NCBI GenBank assembly: GCA_003210285.1
Contig: QCVS01000007.1
Location: forward strand, 1-64,000
Reading direction: 5' to 3'
Source of the DNA: Prochlorococcus sp. AG-686-J21
Lineage (GTDB): Bacteria > Cyanobacteriota > Cyanobacteriia > PCC-6307 > Cyanobiaceae
Length of the DNA: 64,000 nt
Shown: piece by piece, positions 21,602 to 32,517 of the stretch
Layout of the letters: each line of letters opens with the position of its first letter
Position numbering within the stretch: the first letter of the stretch is position 1
Made by a program: the position numbers and the translations under genes
Notes under the pieces: generated by a model
Told to the model about the DNA's origin: nothing
Database searches by the model: none
What the model saw: the letters and a program-made list of their open reading frames with translations, nothing else

Positions 21602-22999
21602 TTAGTTATGTAAGACTCTTATATAAGAATTTAACAGATCTTTGTTGTACAAACTTTGAGCTTCTATCCAATCTATTCTTTCTTTGTCTATTCTTTCTCC
21701 AGGAACAATTAAAGGTATTCCAGGAGGATAAGGACAAATGATATCTCCAGAAATTTTCCCTAAGGATTCAACTAGAGGAATACTATAACTCTTACTTTTC
21801 CAGGCCACTCCTATTGGTATTTCAGGTGATTGAACTAATCTAAAAGGTGGTTTTATAGCTTTCAAATCATATGATTTATTAGTATGAATTAGTAACTTTT
21901 TCCATAATTTTTGAAGCAAAAAAGTAAAATCTTTTTGATTTGAAAAACCAAGACAAAAAGTGAGCGTCATCATTTCAGGTAATTCAGCAATTAATCCGTT
22001 TTTATAAAAAAATCTATCTGCAGTAAAGCCATCAATTCCAACTTTAGAGGTATTTAGTACTATTTTTAAAGGATCTTGAGTTTCAATTAGAGGTATCTTT
22101 TTTTTTATTAACTCATTGAAGATTGATTTTGCTTCTGAAATTCTTTTTTTATATTTATTAAGATTATCCTTATTAAGCCAGTCTTTAATGGACTCCTCAC
22201 AAGAAGAAAGCAAGAGAGAATTAGGACTCGTAGTTTGCAGTAAATTTATGCTATTGATTAATTTATTTTCTTCTATAAGATTTCCATTATGCCAAATTAC
22301 TGCTGTTTGAGTTAGACCATTAAGTGACTTATGTAAAGAATGTACTACTAAATCCGCTTTTGATCTTAAAGCTGATTTCGGTAAATTATAGTTTTCACAA
22401 AAAAGAAAATACGAACCATGGGCTTCATCAACTAAAACAGGCAAACTATGTAAATGACAAATTTTAATTAAAGGTTCAAGATTCGTTGCATAACCTTGAT
22501 AGTAAGGACTAACTAGTATTACTCCTACAATTTTAGTGTTGTCAAAATCTATATTATTGAATACAGTTGTAAACCACTTTTTAGTGATTGGCAGGTAATG
22601 TCCACTTACTTTAGAAAACTCTATGTCAAAGAATATTGGAATAATATTCTGCAATGCACAAGCTTTAATAACACTAATATGAACATTCCTTGGCATAAGA
22701 ATATATTCACCAGGATTAGCCATTGCGATTATTCCTGATTGAATTAAACCAGACGCTCCATTTACTCCAAAAAAACATTTTTGTGAATTGACTTTTTTTG
22801 AAATTGATATTTGCGCATCATGTATTAATCCACAATTAGATAGTGGAGAACCCATCTCAGGAAGCTCTGGTAAATCCCATACCCCTGGTTGCTTTTTTAA
22901 TAATCTAGTCAACCCTTTTGGTAAAGCTTTACCTCTATTGTGGGCAGGGAAAAAAAGTGATTTTAAAAACTTTTTAGTTAGAAAAGAAGAAATACTCAT
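21602..22999 (-). CDS. Orn/Lys/Arg decarboxylase family PLP enzyme (substrate unresolved)
   Basis: FFGVNGASGLIQSGIIA, VLVDEAHGSYFLF, ADLVVHSLHKSLNGLTQTAVIW (PLP Lys), ICPYPPGIPLIVPGE. Confidence 0.86.
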   Translation of the reverse strand: MSISSFLTKKFLKSLFFPAHNRGKALPKGLTRLLKKQPGVWDLPELPEMGSPLSNCGLIHDAQISISKKVNSQKCFFGVNGASGLIQSGIIAMANPGEYILMPRNVHISVIKACALQNIIPIFFDIEFSKVSGHYLPITKKWFTTVFNNIDFDNTKIVGVILVSPYYQGYATNLEPLIKICHLHSLPVLVDEAHGSYFLFCENYNLPKSALRSKADLVVHSLHKSLNGLTQTAVIWHNGNLIEENKLINSINLLQTTSPNSLLLSSCEESIKDWLNKDNLNKYKKRISEAKSIFNELIKKKIPLIETQDPLKIVLNTSKVGIDGFTADRFFYKNGLIAELPEMMTLTFCLGFSNQKDFTFLLQKLWKKLLIHTNKSYDLKAIKPPFRLVQSPEIPIGVAWKSKSYSIPLVESLGKISGDIICPYPPGIPLIVPGERIDKERIDWIEAQSLYNKDLLNSYIRVLHN

Positions 23000-23063
23000 A
23001 AAGTATTATTGGCACATATAGAATGTACTGAAAAGAAATTCTTCTTTAATATTTTAAATGTAA

Positions 23064-24722
23064 ATGGCAACTTCTTATTCAAAATATTCACCTAAAGGAG
23101 ATATGATTTGGTTGATCCTAAGGCCATGGATATTATTACCAAGAGTTTTATATATACTTTTAACTTTAATTTTTCTCTTAGTAAGAATACTATTTCAAGG
23201 TAACAGTAATAGTAAAAATGTACAAAAAAATCTTTCAAAATACCTTTTTGATGTGATTACCGATTTGGGCCCATGTTTTATTAAATTAGGACAAGCACTA
23301 TCAACTAGGCCTGATCTTGTAAGGCAAGATTGGCTAACAGAGCTTACAAATCTACAGGATAATCTCCCCCCTTTTGATCATAAAATTGCTTTAAAAATAA
23401 TTGAAGATGAGTTAGGACTTCCTGCTGATGAATTATTTGATAATTTTCCAGATGAGCCTATTGCTTCAGCAAGCTTAGGAATAGTTTATAAAGCCTATAC
23501 TAAAAATAATAATCTTTGTGCTGTAAAAGTACAAAGACCAAATTTATATTTTCTTATTAGAAGAGATATTGTAATTCTAAAAATTTTAGCAACTACTTTT
23601 GGATCATTTTTACCACTTAATATAGGTGTTGGTATTGGAGAAATAATAGATGAATTTGGTAAAGCCCTTTTTAATGAAATTGATTACGAGCAAGAAGGGG
23701 AAAATGCATTAAAGTTTGCTGATTATTTTAAGTCTAATCCCAATGTATTTATACCAAAATTAGAAAAAGATTTCTCCTCAAAAAGGGTTATTACAACATC
23801 TTGGATTGATGGAATTAAATTAAGGGATAGAGAAATTTTAGAGCAAAATAATTTGATACCTTCTTCTTATATTAGAACTTGCGTGATAAGCGGACTTCAG
23901 CAATTATTCGAATATGGCTATTTTCATGCAGATCCCCATCCTGGAAATATGTTTGCTCTTAAAGGAGGAAGTTCAGATTATGGACACTTAGCTTATGTTG
24001 ATTTTGGGATGATGGATACTATTACAAATTCAGATAGGCTTACGCTTATAAAGTCAATTGTTCATTTAATAAATCAAGAATATTTACTTATGGCTAAAGA
24101 CTTTCAGGAATTAGGTTTCTTAACCAAAGAACAAGACCTTGAACTACTTGTAGATCCACTAAAAGAGGTCCTTGGTGGATCATTTGGGGCCGAGGTTGGG
24201 AATTTTAATTTAAAAAATGTAACTGATAAATTCTCAAAACTTATGTATTCTTATCCCTTTAGAGTCCCAAGTAGGTTCGCATTAATAATTAGAGCTGTTG
24301 TAAGTCAAGAAGGCTTAGCTTTGAGACTTGATCCTGAATTTAAGATTTTAAAAATTGCATATCCATATATTGCAAAAAAACTTTTAACGGATAATTCGGA
24401 TGAAATTGTAAATATTCTTCTTGAAGTTGTATTTGATAAAGAAGGAAGGATTCAGATAGATAAACTTGAAAGTTTATTAAATACCTTATTTAAGGATACC
24501 GAAAATATCAATGCCGATCTTATACCCGTGGCTAATGCAGGTTTGAAACTATTTGTAAGTGAAAAAGGAGCTGAAGTTAGAAAAAACCTTTTATTAAGCC
24601 TTGTTAAGGATGACAGGTTAGAATTCAAAGACGTAGAAAAACTCTTAATTTTACTTAGAGATACTTTTAGTCCTATAAAATTAGCCACAAGTGCTGTTCA
24701 AAGTATTATCTCTCCTGCTTAG
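23064..24722 (+). CDS. ABC1/AarF/UbiB-family atypical kinase
   Basis: LGPCFIKLGQALSTRPDL, PIASASLGIVYKAY, HADPHPGNMF, VDFGMM. Confidence 0.92.
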   Translation: MATSYSKYSPKGDMIWLILRPWILLPRVLYILLTLIFLLVRILFQGNSNSKNVQKNLSKYLFDVITDLGPCFIKLGQALSTRPDLVRQDWLTELTNLQDNLPPFDHKIALKIIEDELGLPADELFDNFPDEPIASASLGIVYKAYTKNNNLCAVKVQRPNLYFLIRRDIVILKILATTFGSFLPLNIGVGIGEIIDEFGKALFNEIDYEQEGENALKFADYFKSNPNVFIPKLEKDFSSKRVITTSWIDGIKLRDREILEQNNLIPSSYIRTCVISGLQQLFEYGYFHADPHPGNMFALKGGSSDYGHLAYVDFGMMDTITNSDRLTLIKSIVHLINQEYLLMAKDFQELGFLTKEQDLELLVDPLKEVLGGSFGAEVGNFNLKNVTDKFSKLMYSYPFRVPSRFALIIRAVVSQEGLALRLDPEFKILKIAYPYIAKKLLTDNSDEIVNILLEVVFDKEGRIQIDKLESLLNTLFKDTENINADLIPVANAGLKLFVSEKGAEVRKNLLLSLVKDDRLEFKDVEKLLILLRDTFSPIKLATSAVQSIISPA

Positions 24723-24832
24723 TATTTGGTTTTATATCAACTCATTAATTTATCATTTTTAATTTATGAATTCATTAAAATAAAATAAACTTTAGATAAT
24801 TAAATTGAATAGTCAAAGTATATAAAAATCTA

Positions 24833-25321
24833 ATGAGAATATTTAATATTAATTTTACAAAAAATAAAAAAATTATATTAGAGGAAAATGATCAAAGAAA
24901 AAAATATGATCAATATGATGAAATTGGGAAATTAGTAAAAGAAGCAAGGATTCAAAATAATCTTTCTATTGAAGAATTATCTAATATCTCTAAAATTCCA
25001 GAATCTTCTATAAATTCAATTGAGAATAATATTAAAGAATTTAGACCCAGAGATCCTTTTCTAAGGTCAATATTATTTAAGCTGGAAAAATGTTTATCTT
25101 TAAAAAATAATACCTTGGTAGGGTTAAGAATTAAAGAAACAAATACTTTTGAGAAAAATAAAAAAAAATACATTTTAAGGAAGTTTGATTTTCTAAATTC
25201 ATGGCAGGGAAGTTTTTTTTATTTTTTATTTCTAATTTTGATACTATTTTTTCTTAATCGATACTTTATTTCAAATATTAATATTATTGAGATTCAAATT
25301 ATTGAGGAAAAAGGAAAATAA
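24833..25321 (+). CDS. RodZ-like membrane protein: N-terminal HTH (HTH_25-like) plus single TM helix
   Basis: EIGKLVKEARIQNNLSIEELSNISKIPESSINSIENN resembles the RodZ HTH; TM segment SFFYFLFLILILFFLNRYF; short C-tail. Confidence 0.6.
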   Translation: MRIFNINFTKNKKIILEENDQRKKYDQYDEIGKLVKEARIQNNLSIEELSNISKIPESSINSIENNIKEFRPRDPFLRSILFKLEKCLSLKNNTLVGLRIKETNTFEKNKKKYILRKFDFLNSWQGSFFYFLFLILILFFLNRYFISNINIIEIQIIEEKGK

Positions 25322-25337
25322 AATATATATATGGTGA

Positions 25338-26858
25338 CTAATTGCTTATTCTCCCATAATTATTTCCAAGGTCACTATATTTTTGTAAATTCATATCTAT
25401 TTGGTCAAGAGTTTGATTTAATTTCCATCTCCAATTGTTAGTAATTGTTCCTGGAGTATTTAATCTACTTGAGTCATCCAAAGATAGGATATCTTGAATT
25501 GGAGAGATGAAAAGGTTTGCTTTTGTACTCATGCCAATTTCCATTAAATTCCAAGAGGGATTATTTGAGTATTTATAGTTATCTTTAATATGGTTTTTAA
25601 TATTAATATCTAAAGATTCCCACCACGAAGTGGTAGTAGCGTTATCGTGTGTCCCTGTGTAAACAACCCAGTTCTCTTTTTCGATATTTTTAGGAAGATA
25701 AGGGTTATTTTCATTCCCGTCGAATGCGAATTGCAAAATCTTCATACCAGGTAATTCATAATTGTCTCTTAAAAGTTCTACGTCTTTATTAATTACTCCT
25801 AAATCCTCAGCAATGATAGGCAGATAATCAGATTTTAAATCTTTTTTTAAAATATCTAATAGTTCTTTACCAGGGGAATTAATCCAAGTCCCATTAATGG
25901 CATTTTTGGCATTACCATCAACTCTCCAATATCCAGCCAACGCTCTAAAGTGATCAAGTCTTAAAATGTCAACAAGTTCAAATTGTCTTTTAAATCTTTT
26001 TCTCCACCACTTAAAATCTGTTCTTTTGTGCTTAGCCCAGTTGTAAGTGGGTGTACCCCATAGTTGTCCCGTAGATGAGAAATAATCAGGCGGCACTCCA
26101 CTTTGAAAAAGTAAATCTCCACTTTGAGATATCGAAAATAGTGATTTATTACTCCATACATCCGCACTGTCTCTTGAAACATAAAAAGGTAAATCACCTA
26201 TAAGTGTAATTCCGTTTGTTTTGGCAAAGATTTTGATTTCCATCCACTGTTTATCAAGATGCCATTGTATTAATTTTGTTTTAAGTATTTCTTTTTTTTT
26301 GTCCTTTATCCATTTGTTTATAAATTCATTTTTCTTTTGTTTAAACTCCAACGGCCACTCCCACCAAGGCAACATATTGAATTCCTCTCTTATGACCATA
26401 AATATTGAATAATCTTCAACCCAAGTATTTTTTTTATTCCATAAATAAAAATCATTTTTCCTCTCTTCAGATTGAGATTCCCAATCGAATAAAAGATATC
26501 TCCCTAAATTTTTCGATAAATTATCTGCAAAATCAAAATCAAAATGATCCTCGTGTTGATTAATTGATTGTAAATCCTTCTTATTAATTGAAATGATAAA
26601 GTTTTTTTCAATTAATTTGTTGATATCAAGAAACCAAGGATTTAACGCAAAACTGGATGGAGAACTATATGGGGATCCAGTTGAATCTGTTGGAGTAAGA
26701 GGTAAGAATTGCCAGTGATAAATCTTATGCTTACAAAGCTTCTTAATCCAGTCTTTAGCTCCTTCACCAAAGGTACCGCAGTAACTACCTCCAGGGAGGC
26801 ATGAGGGGTGAAAAAGTATTCCTAATGATTTTTTTTGTAGAACTGATTTTAAACTCAT
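25338..26858 (-). CDS. malQ: 4-alpha-glucanotransferase (GH77)
   Basis: WQFLPLTPTDSTGSPYSSPSSFALNP, LIGDLPFYVSRDSADVW, RLDHFRALAGYWRV, AEDLGVI, TGTHDNATTTSWW. Confidence 0.95.
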   Translation of the reverse strand: MSLKSVLQKKSLGILFHPSCLPGGSYCGTFGEGAKDWIKKLCKHKIYHWQFLPLTPTDSTGSPYSSPSSFALNPWFLDINKLIEKNFIISINKKDLQSINQHEDHFDFDFADNLSKNLGRYLLFDWESQSEERKNDFYLWNKKNTWVEDYSIFMVIREEFNMLPWWEWPLEFKQKKNEFINKWIKDKKKEILKTKLIQWHLDKQWMEIKIFAKTNGITLIGDLPFYVSRDSADVWSNKSLFSISQSGDLLFQSGVPPDYFSSTGQLWGTPTYNWAKHKRTDFKWWRKRFKRQFELVDILRLDHFRALAGYWRVDGNAKNAINGTWINSPGKELLDILKKDLKSDYLPIIAEDLGVINKDVELLRDNYELPGMKILQFAFDGNENNPYLPKNIEKENWVVYTGTHDNATTTSWWESLDINIKNHIKDNYKYSNNPSWNLMEIGMSTKANLFISPIQDILSLDDSSRLNTPGTITNNWRWKLNQTLDQIDMNLQKYSDLGNNYGRISN

Positions 26859-27110
26859 CGATATAAATTAATTTTTTATAATTCCTTTATCAATTATTAT
26901 CTAAAATTAAGAATAACTAAATATATATCATGTAACAAATAAATTTAGATGTTTCTTATATTTACCTATGAATTTTTAAATTATATATTTCTTAATATTT
27001 TTTTTATTCAAACTTAGGACTTATGACTTTGAAAAATAAATAGGTTAATTAATTTTTGCGAAATTGATATAAGGTACTACGATACTAATGTATTTTTAAA
27101 AGCTAATTTC

Positions 27111-28106
27111 GTGACTAGTTCTATCACGGCAGTTGAGAATGAAGAACCAACTTTTAATCTAACTAATAGTCGACTTAGGTTAGTAAGTGGAACCTCTAAT
27201 CCTAAATTAGCTGAAGAAATCGCATCATATTTAGGGATTGAAAATGTTCCCTTAGTTTCTAAAAGATTTGCTGATGGGGAACTTTATGTTCAAATACAAC
27301 AATCTATAAGAGGTTGTGATGTATTTCTTATTCAACCTACATGCGCTCCTGTGAACGATAGTTTAATGGAGCTGATGATAATGGTTGATGCTTGCAAAAG
27401 AGCTTCAGCCAGGCAAATTACAGCCGTCATTCCATATTTTGGATATGCAAGGGCGGACAGAAAAACTTCAGGAAGAGAGTCAATTACAGCAAAACTCACC
27501 GCAAATTTACTTGAAAAATCAGGTGTTGATAGAGTTCTTGCCATGGATTTACATTCAGCCCAAATTCAAGGATATTTTGATATTCCTTGCGATCATATAT
27601 ATGGATCTCCTGTCTTAATTGATTATCTTGAATCTTTAAAGTTGGAAGAAGTTGTAGTTGTGTCTCCAGATGTGGGTGGAGTAGCCAGAGCAAGAGCATT
27701 TGCCAAATTAATGAATGATGCTCCATTGGCGATTATTGACAAGAGAAGATCGGCTCATAATATCGCAGAGAGTTTGACCGTTATTGGAGAAGTTAAGGGA
27801 AAAACAGCTATTCTTATAGATGACATGATTGATACTGGGGGTACTATTTGTTCAGGTGCAAATTTATTAAAAAAAGAGGGTGCAAAGAGAATTTTTGCAT
27901 GCGCTTCTCATGCGGTTTTCTCTCCACCTTCTTATGAAAGATTAAGTTCGAAAGATTTATTTGAACAAGTTATAGTTACTAATAGTATTCCAGTTATTGA
28001 TAATGATGACTTTCCTCAGTTAAAAGTACTTTCTGTCGCAAATATGTTAGGAGAGGCTATATGGAGAATTCATGAAGAAAGTTCGGTTAGCTCTATGTTT
28101 AGATAA
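27111..28106 (+). CDS. prs: Ribose-phosphate pyrophosphokinase (GTG start)
   Basis: RFADGELYVQIQQSIRGCDVFLIQPTCAPVNDSLMELMIMVDACKRASA; VVSPDVGGVARARAFA; LIDDMIDTGGTI. Confidence 0.96.
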   Translation: MTSSITAVENEEPTFNLTNSRLRLVSGTSNPKLAEEIASYLGIENVPLVSKRFADGELYVQIQQSIRGCDVFLIQPTCAPVNDSLMELMIMVDACKRASARQITAVIPYFGYARADRKTSGRESITAKLTANLLEKSGVDRVLAMDLHSAQIQGYFDIPCDHIYGSPVLIDYLESLKLEEVVVVSPDVGGVARARAFAKLMNDAPLAIIDKRRSAHNIAESLTVIGEVKGKTAILIDDMIDTGGTICSGANLLKKEGAKRIFACASHAVFSPPSYERLSSKDLFEQVIVTNSIPVIDNDDFPQLKVLSVANMLGEAIWRIHEESSVSSMFR

Positions 28107-28111
28107 TAAAT

Positions 28112-28540
28112 TTATTTTTTGTTTTCTTTTAGTATTTTCCTAACTTTTTTAGTCACTTCTTCTGGGACGCTATCAGGACAATATTGTATAGCTGTAGTAA
28201 CTATTTGAAATTCTGCACCTGCAAATAATTTTTCTCTTTCTAATTTCTTATCCCCTAATTCTTTAACTGCACCTCCATGTTTGCCCTCAATTACTTGTAC
28301 ATATGTGGCAGAAGCAACACCTAAAGCTTTTGGGAATTCTATACCCGCTTTCGATGCTATACAAACATATGAAGCCCCCATACCTTTATATAAATATAAA
28401 TCTTGTTCGGTAGCCGCTTGTAATTTCTTGTTTGCTCTTATTTCTTTATTTAATAATGTAATGTCAAAAAAAGTTAAATATAAAAATAAAGGAAGACTTA
28501 AAATTTTAAAAACTTTTTTTGGGTACAAATTTATAAACAT
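28112..28540 (-). CDS. Conserved hypothetical, probably exported
   Basis: N-terminal hydrophobic segment followed by a 100-aa soluble region with two Cys (SYVCIASK, IQYCPDS). Confidence 0.6.
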   Translation of the reverse strand: MFINLYPKKVFKILSLPLFLYLTFFDITLLNKEIRANKKLQAATEQDLYLYKGMGASYVCIASKAGIEFPKALGVASATYVQVIEGKHGGAVKELGDKKLEREKLFAGAEFQIVTTAIQYCPDSVPEEVTKKVRKILKENKK

Positions 28541-28609
28541 TAATTAATTTTTATATTTACTTTTTAAAGATAACATTTTTTATTTTTAATCTAAATTAGC
28601 CAATAGAAT

Positions 28610-29152
28610 TTATGTAATAATTTTTATTTCATGATGATTTTCTACAATTTTAAGCTTATCTTTATTCCATGAATATATAACCCTGTATCTATTATTATCT
28701 CCGTCAATAAGTCTTGTATGCTCAAGGATATACCAATCTTCGTAGGAAGATTCGAAAATCATCTCATGTTCATCAACTTGTTTAATATTGGATATTCCAT
28801 CAATATCACTTAAATAAAATTTTTCTCTTATTAACTGGTGATCCTTAATAAATGCTTGCATTTCGCCTTTTTCTTTATATTTGGGATATTCATCAAAAAA
28901 ACTATATTTCTTTTCTGGATACCAAGTAAATTTATAATGAGATTCCCATTCTTTTTTATTTTTGAGAGACTCAATATTTATGTACATGCAAAGGTTATAA
29001 GTTTTACTTTCTTCTTCTAGAAAATATGTCCTATTAGATTTCCAAAGCCCAATGTTACGAGAAAACCATCTTTTTAAATTACTATTGATGCTAACTTCCG
29101 GGGAATTATATTCCTCGTAATTAAAGTTATTTATTTGATTATTAACAACCAT
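28610..29152 (-). CDS. CpcS/CpeS-like (phycobilin lyase fold) protein, divergent
   Basis: WFSRNIGLWKSNRTYFL resembles the CpcS opening (FF..S.G.W.SQRT); overall length and F..ESSYEDWYILEHTRLIDGDNNRY strand pattern agree. Confidence 0.5.
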   Translation of the reverse strand: MVVNNQINNFNYEEYNSPEVSINSNLKRWFSRNIGLWKSNRTYFLEEESKTYNLCMYINIESLKNKKEWESHYKFTWYPEKKYSFFDEYPKYKEKGEMQAFIKDHQLIREKFYLSDIDGISNIKQVDEHEMIFESSYEDWYILEHTRLIDGDNNRYRVIYSWNKDKLKIVENHHEIKIIT

Positions 29153-29258
29153 TTATAAATATCATCTATTTATTGGATAGCTTAACTGTAAATTAAATAT
29201 AAATACTTTAATGTGTTTATAAGCAAAAACAGCTTATCTAAACTTCTGGGCAAATGAT

Positions 29259-30377
29259 TTGAATGAAAAAAAAGAATTAAATCTAATATTAGTAGCTGCT
29301 AGAAATCATCTTTCTAGGGGCGATATTACATCATTATTATCATATTTAAAATCTGATGACTGCGAGTTTGAGATTTCTCTTCAGATTTCTGAACCAACCG
29401 AACAACCTGAACTACTTGAGTTGCATAGGTTAGTTGCTATCCCAGCTCTTATAAAAGTTTCACCAGCACCAAAGCAAATATTTGCAGGAAGTAATATTTT
29501 TGTTCAATTGCAGACTTGGTTGCCTAGATGGAAACAGGAAAAGGTTACAAATAATTTAGGTATTAATCTTCAACCTTCAAAAATAGATTCAATTAGAACG
29601 CAAAAAGAGTTTCTCCTTGAGGATGAATTATTGGTCCTTAGACAAGAAAATGAGACACTTACAAAAAGAATTGAATCACAAGAAAGACTGCTAAGAATGG
29701 TGGCACATGAATTGAGAACGCCCCTAACGGCAGCAACCCTTGCTATTCAAAGTCAAAAACTAGGACAAATTGATATAGAAAAATTGCAGGACGTTATTAA
29801 ACGACGTTTAGAGGAAATTGAACTATTATCTCAAGATCTTCTTGAGGTTGGAACAACTAAATGGGAAGCTCTTTTTAATCCTCAAAAAATTAGTTTAGGA
29901 AACATAAGTGCTGAGGCAATTCTTGAATTAGAAAAGTTTTGGAGATTAAGGAAGATAGAAATTGATACTGATATACCCTCAGACCTCCCAAGCGTGTATG
30001 CAGATCAAAGAAGAATGAGACAGGTATTTTTAAATTTAATTGAAAATGCCCTTAAATTTTCAGAAGATTCTGGAACAATAAAAATTACAATGATTCATAA
30101 AACAAATCAATGGGTAGAAATAACGATTTGTGACAAAGGTGCTGGAATTCCAGTAAGTGAACAAAAAAGAATATTTCTTGATAGAGTTAGACTACCACAG
30201 ACATCTGAGGGGACGTCAGGATTTGGTATTGGCCTTTCTGTTTGCAGACGAATAGTTGAAGTACAGGGAGGAAGAATATGGGTTGTATCAGAAGTTGATG
30301 AAGGTTCATGCTTCCATTTTACTGTTCCAGTGTGGCAAGGCCAAAACAAAGATCAACAACACTTGACGAAAGGATAG
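29259..30377 (+). CDS. sasA: Adaptive-response sensory histidine kinase SasA (KaiB-like N-domain)
   Basis: KaiB-like thioredoxin N-domain ([21 protein letters not shown]), H-box [19 protein letters not shown] boxes. TTG start. Confidence 0.92.
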   Translation: MNEKKELNLILVAARNHLSRGDITSLLSYLKSDDCEFEISLQISEPTEQPELLELHRLVAIPALIKVSPAPKQIFAGSNIFVQLQTWLPRWKQEKVTNNLGINLQPSKIDSIRTQKEFLLEDELLVLRQENETLTKRIESQERLLRMVAHELRTPLTAATLAIQSQKLGQIDIEKLQDVIKRRLEEIELLSQDLLEVGTTKWEALFNPQKISLGNISAEAILELEKFWRLRKIEIDTDIPSDLPSVYADQRRMRQVFLNLIENALKFSEDSGTIKITMIHKTNQWVEITICDKGAGIPVSEQKRIFLDRVRLPQTSEGTSGFGIGLSVCRRIVEVQGGRIWVVSEVDEGSCFHFTVPVWQGQNKDQQHLTKG

Positions 30378-30418
30378 CTTTACTCCTAATTTTTTATAAG
30401 CTACTAAGCTATTTCCTT

Positions 30419-30491
30419 GGCCCCATCGTCTAGAGGCCTAGGACACCTCCCTTTCACGGAGGCGACAGGGGTTCGAATCCCCTTGGGGCTA
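30419..30491 (+). tRNA. trnE: tRNA-Glu (anticodon TTC)
   Basis: GGCCCCA...TGGGGCT acceptor stem (G-U closing pair); anticodon loop CTTTCAC between CCTCC/GGAGG; T-arm AGGGGTTCGAATCCCCT; no encoded CCA. Confidence 0.95.
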
Positions 30492-30518
30492 TTAATTAAT
30501 TTTTAAAATTTTAATTGA

Positions 30519-31115
30519 TTATTTATTTATTGAAGATTTTGCTTGCTTATCTACTGCAATTAAATTTTCGGAAAGGTCTTTTTTTAACCTTTTTTCTATC
30601 ATTCCAATTGGCATCCATTGACAACCCTGAACAGTAAGATCGTAAATTAATGAGTTTTTTGAAGTATCTTTTATATTTTGAATTTTCCAGCTCCCTTCAA
30701 ATCTTCTGAAATCTCCTTTTATTAGACTAAATTTTAATAAGCCTAATTCTTTTTCTTCGAATAAATCAATAGTAACTTCCGCTGAAAATTTCATTCCAAG
30801 GAAATCTTGAGCGCCAACTTGTTTTAGATGAATATTATTATTATTCTTATAAATTTTTCTACTTGATAGCAAATTTGGGATATAGAGATTTAGTCGGTCA
30901 TAATCAGTTAGAACATTCCATAGAGAATCGAAAGTCGCAGAAGTAGTTAACTGAGCGGCAAGCCTTCTTGTTCCTCCAGAAAGCTTTTCCATGGTCTGCT
31001 CAATAGTTCTGTAATCATTATTTTGAGAATCAGTTACTGATCTCTGAGAATTATTCATAGATGAATTTTTTATTAAATAAAAAATTATTCCTGTGTAACT
31101 ATACCGATAAAACAA
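30519..31115 (-). CDS. SRPBCC/polyketide cyclase-dehydrase-like (START superfamily) protein
   Basis: FDSLWNVLTDYDRLNLYIPNLLSSRKI; GSWKIQ; RRFEGSW pattern typical of the cyclase/dehydrase family. Confidence 0.75.
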   Translation of the reverse strand: MFYRYSYTGIIFYLIKNSSMNNSQRSVTDSQNNDYRTIEQTMEKLSGGTRRLAAQLTTSATFDSLWNVLTDYDRLNLYIPNLLSSRKIYKNNNNIHLKQVGAQDFLGMKFSAEVTIDLFEEKELGLLKFSLIKGDFRRFEGSWKIQNIKDTSKNSLIYDLTVQGCQWMPIGMIEKRLKKDLSENLIAVDKQAKSSINK

Positions 31116-31230
31116 TTAAAAAAAGAAAAAAACACAATTTTATATGTATATATTCCGATCTCAAAACGTAACCATTTATATAAAATGAGTACAAATTAGG
31201 ATACAAATTGATAATCTTTATAGTAAATAA

Positions 31231-32394
<1,164 letters not shown>

Positions 32395-32517
32395 ATTTCT
32401 TTTTAAATTTTTTTTAAATTTTTTTTTAATAACAAAAAACTTTTTTGGTTTAGACACAAAATGTAGCTAATTAACCAAAAAAAGACGATTTTATCTATAT
32501 AAGACTTTTAAAAAAAT

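Noticed and set aside
26859-27110. Divergent spacer between malQ and prs as a possible hidden ncRNA or small gene
   Set aside because: Only AT-rich sequence with very short ORFs; no structured hairpin, tRNA-like or Yfr-like signature seen.
27332-27726. Three extra ORFs (27332-27544 -, 27385-27618 +, 27496-27726 -) inside prs
   Set aside because: They lie entirely within a strongly conserved gene in other frames and have no recognisable motifs; chance open frames.
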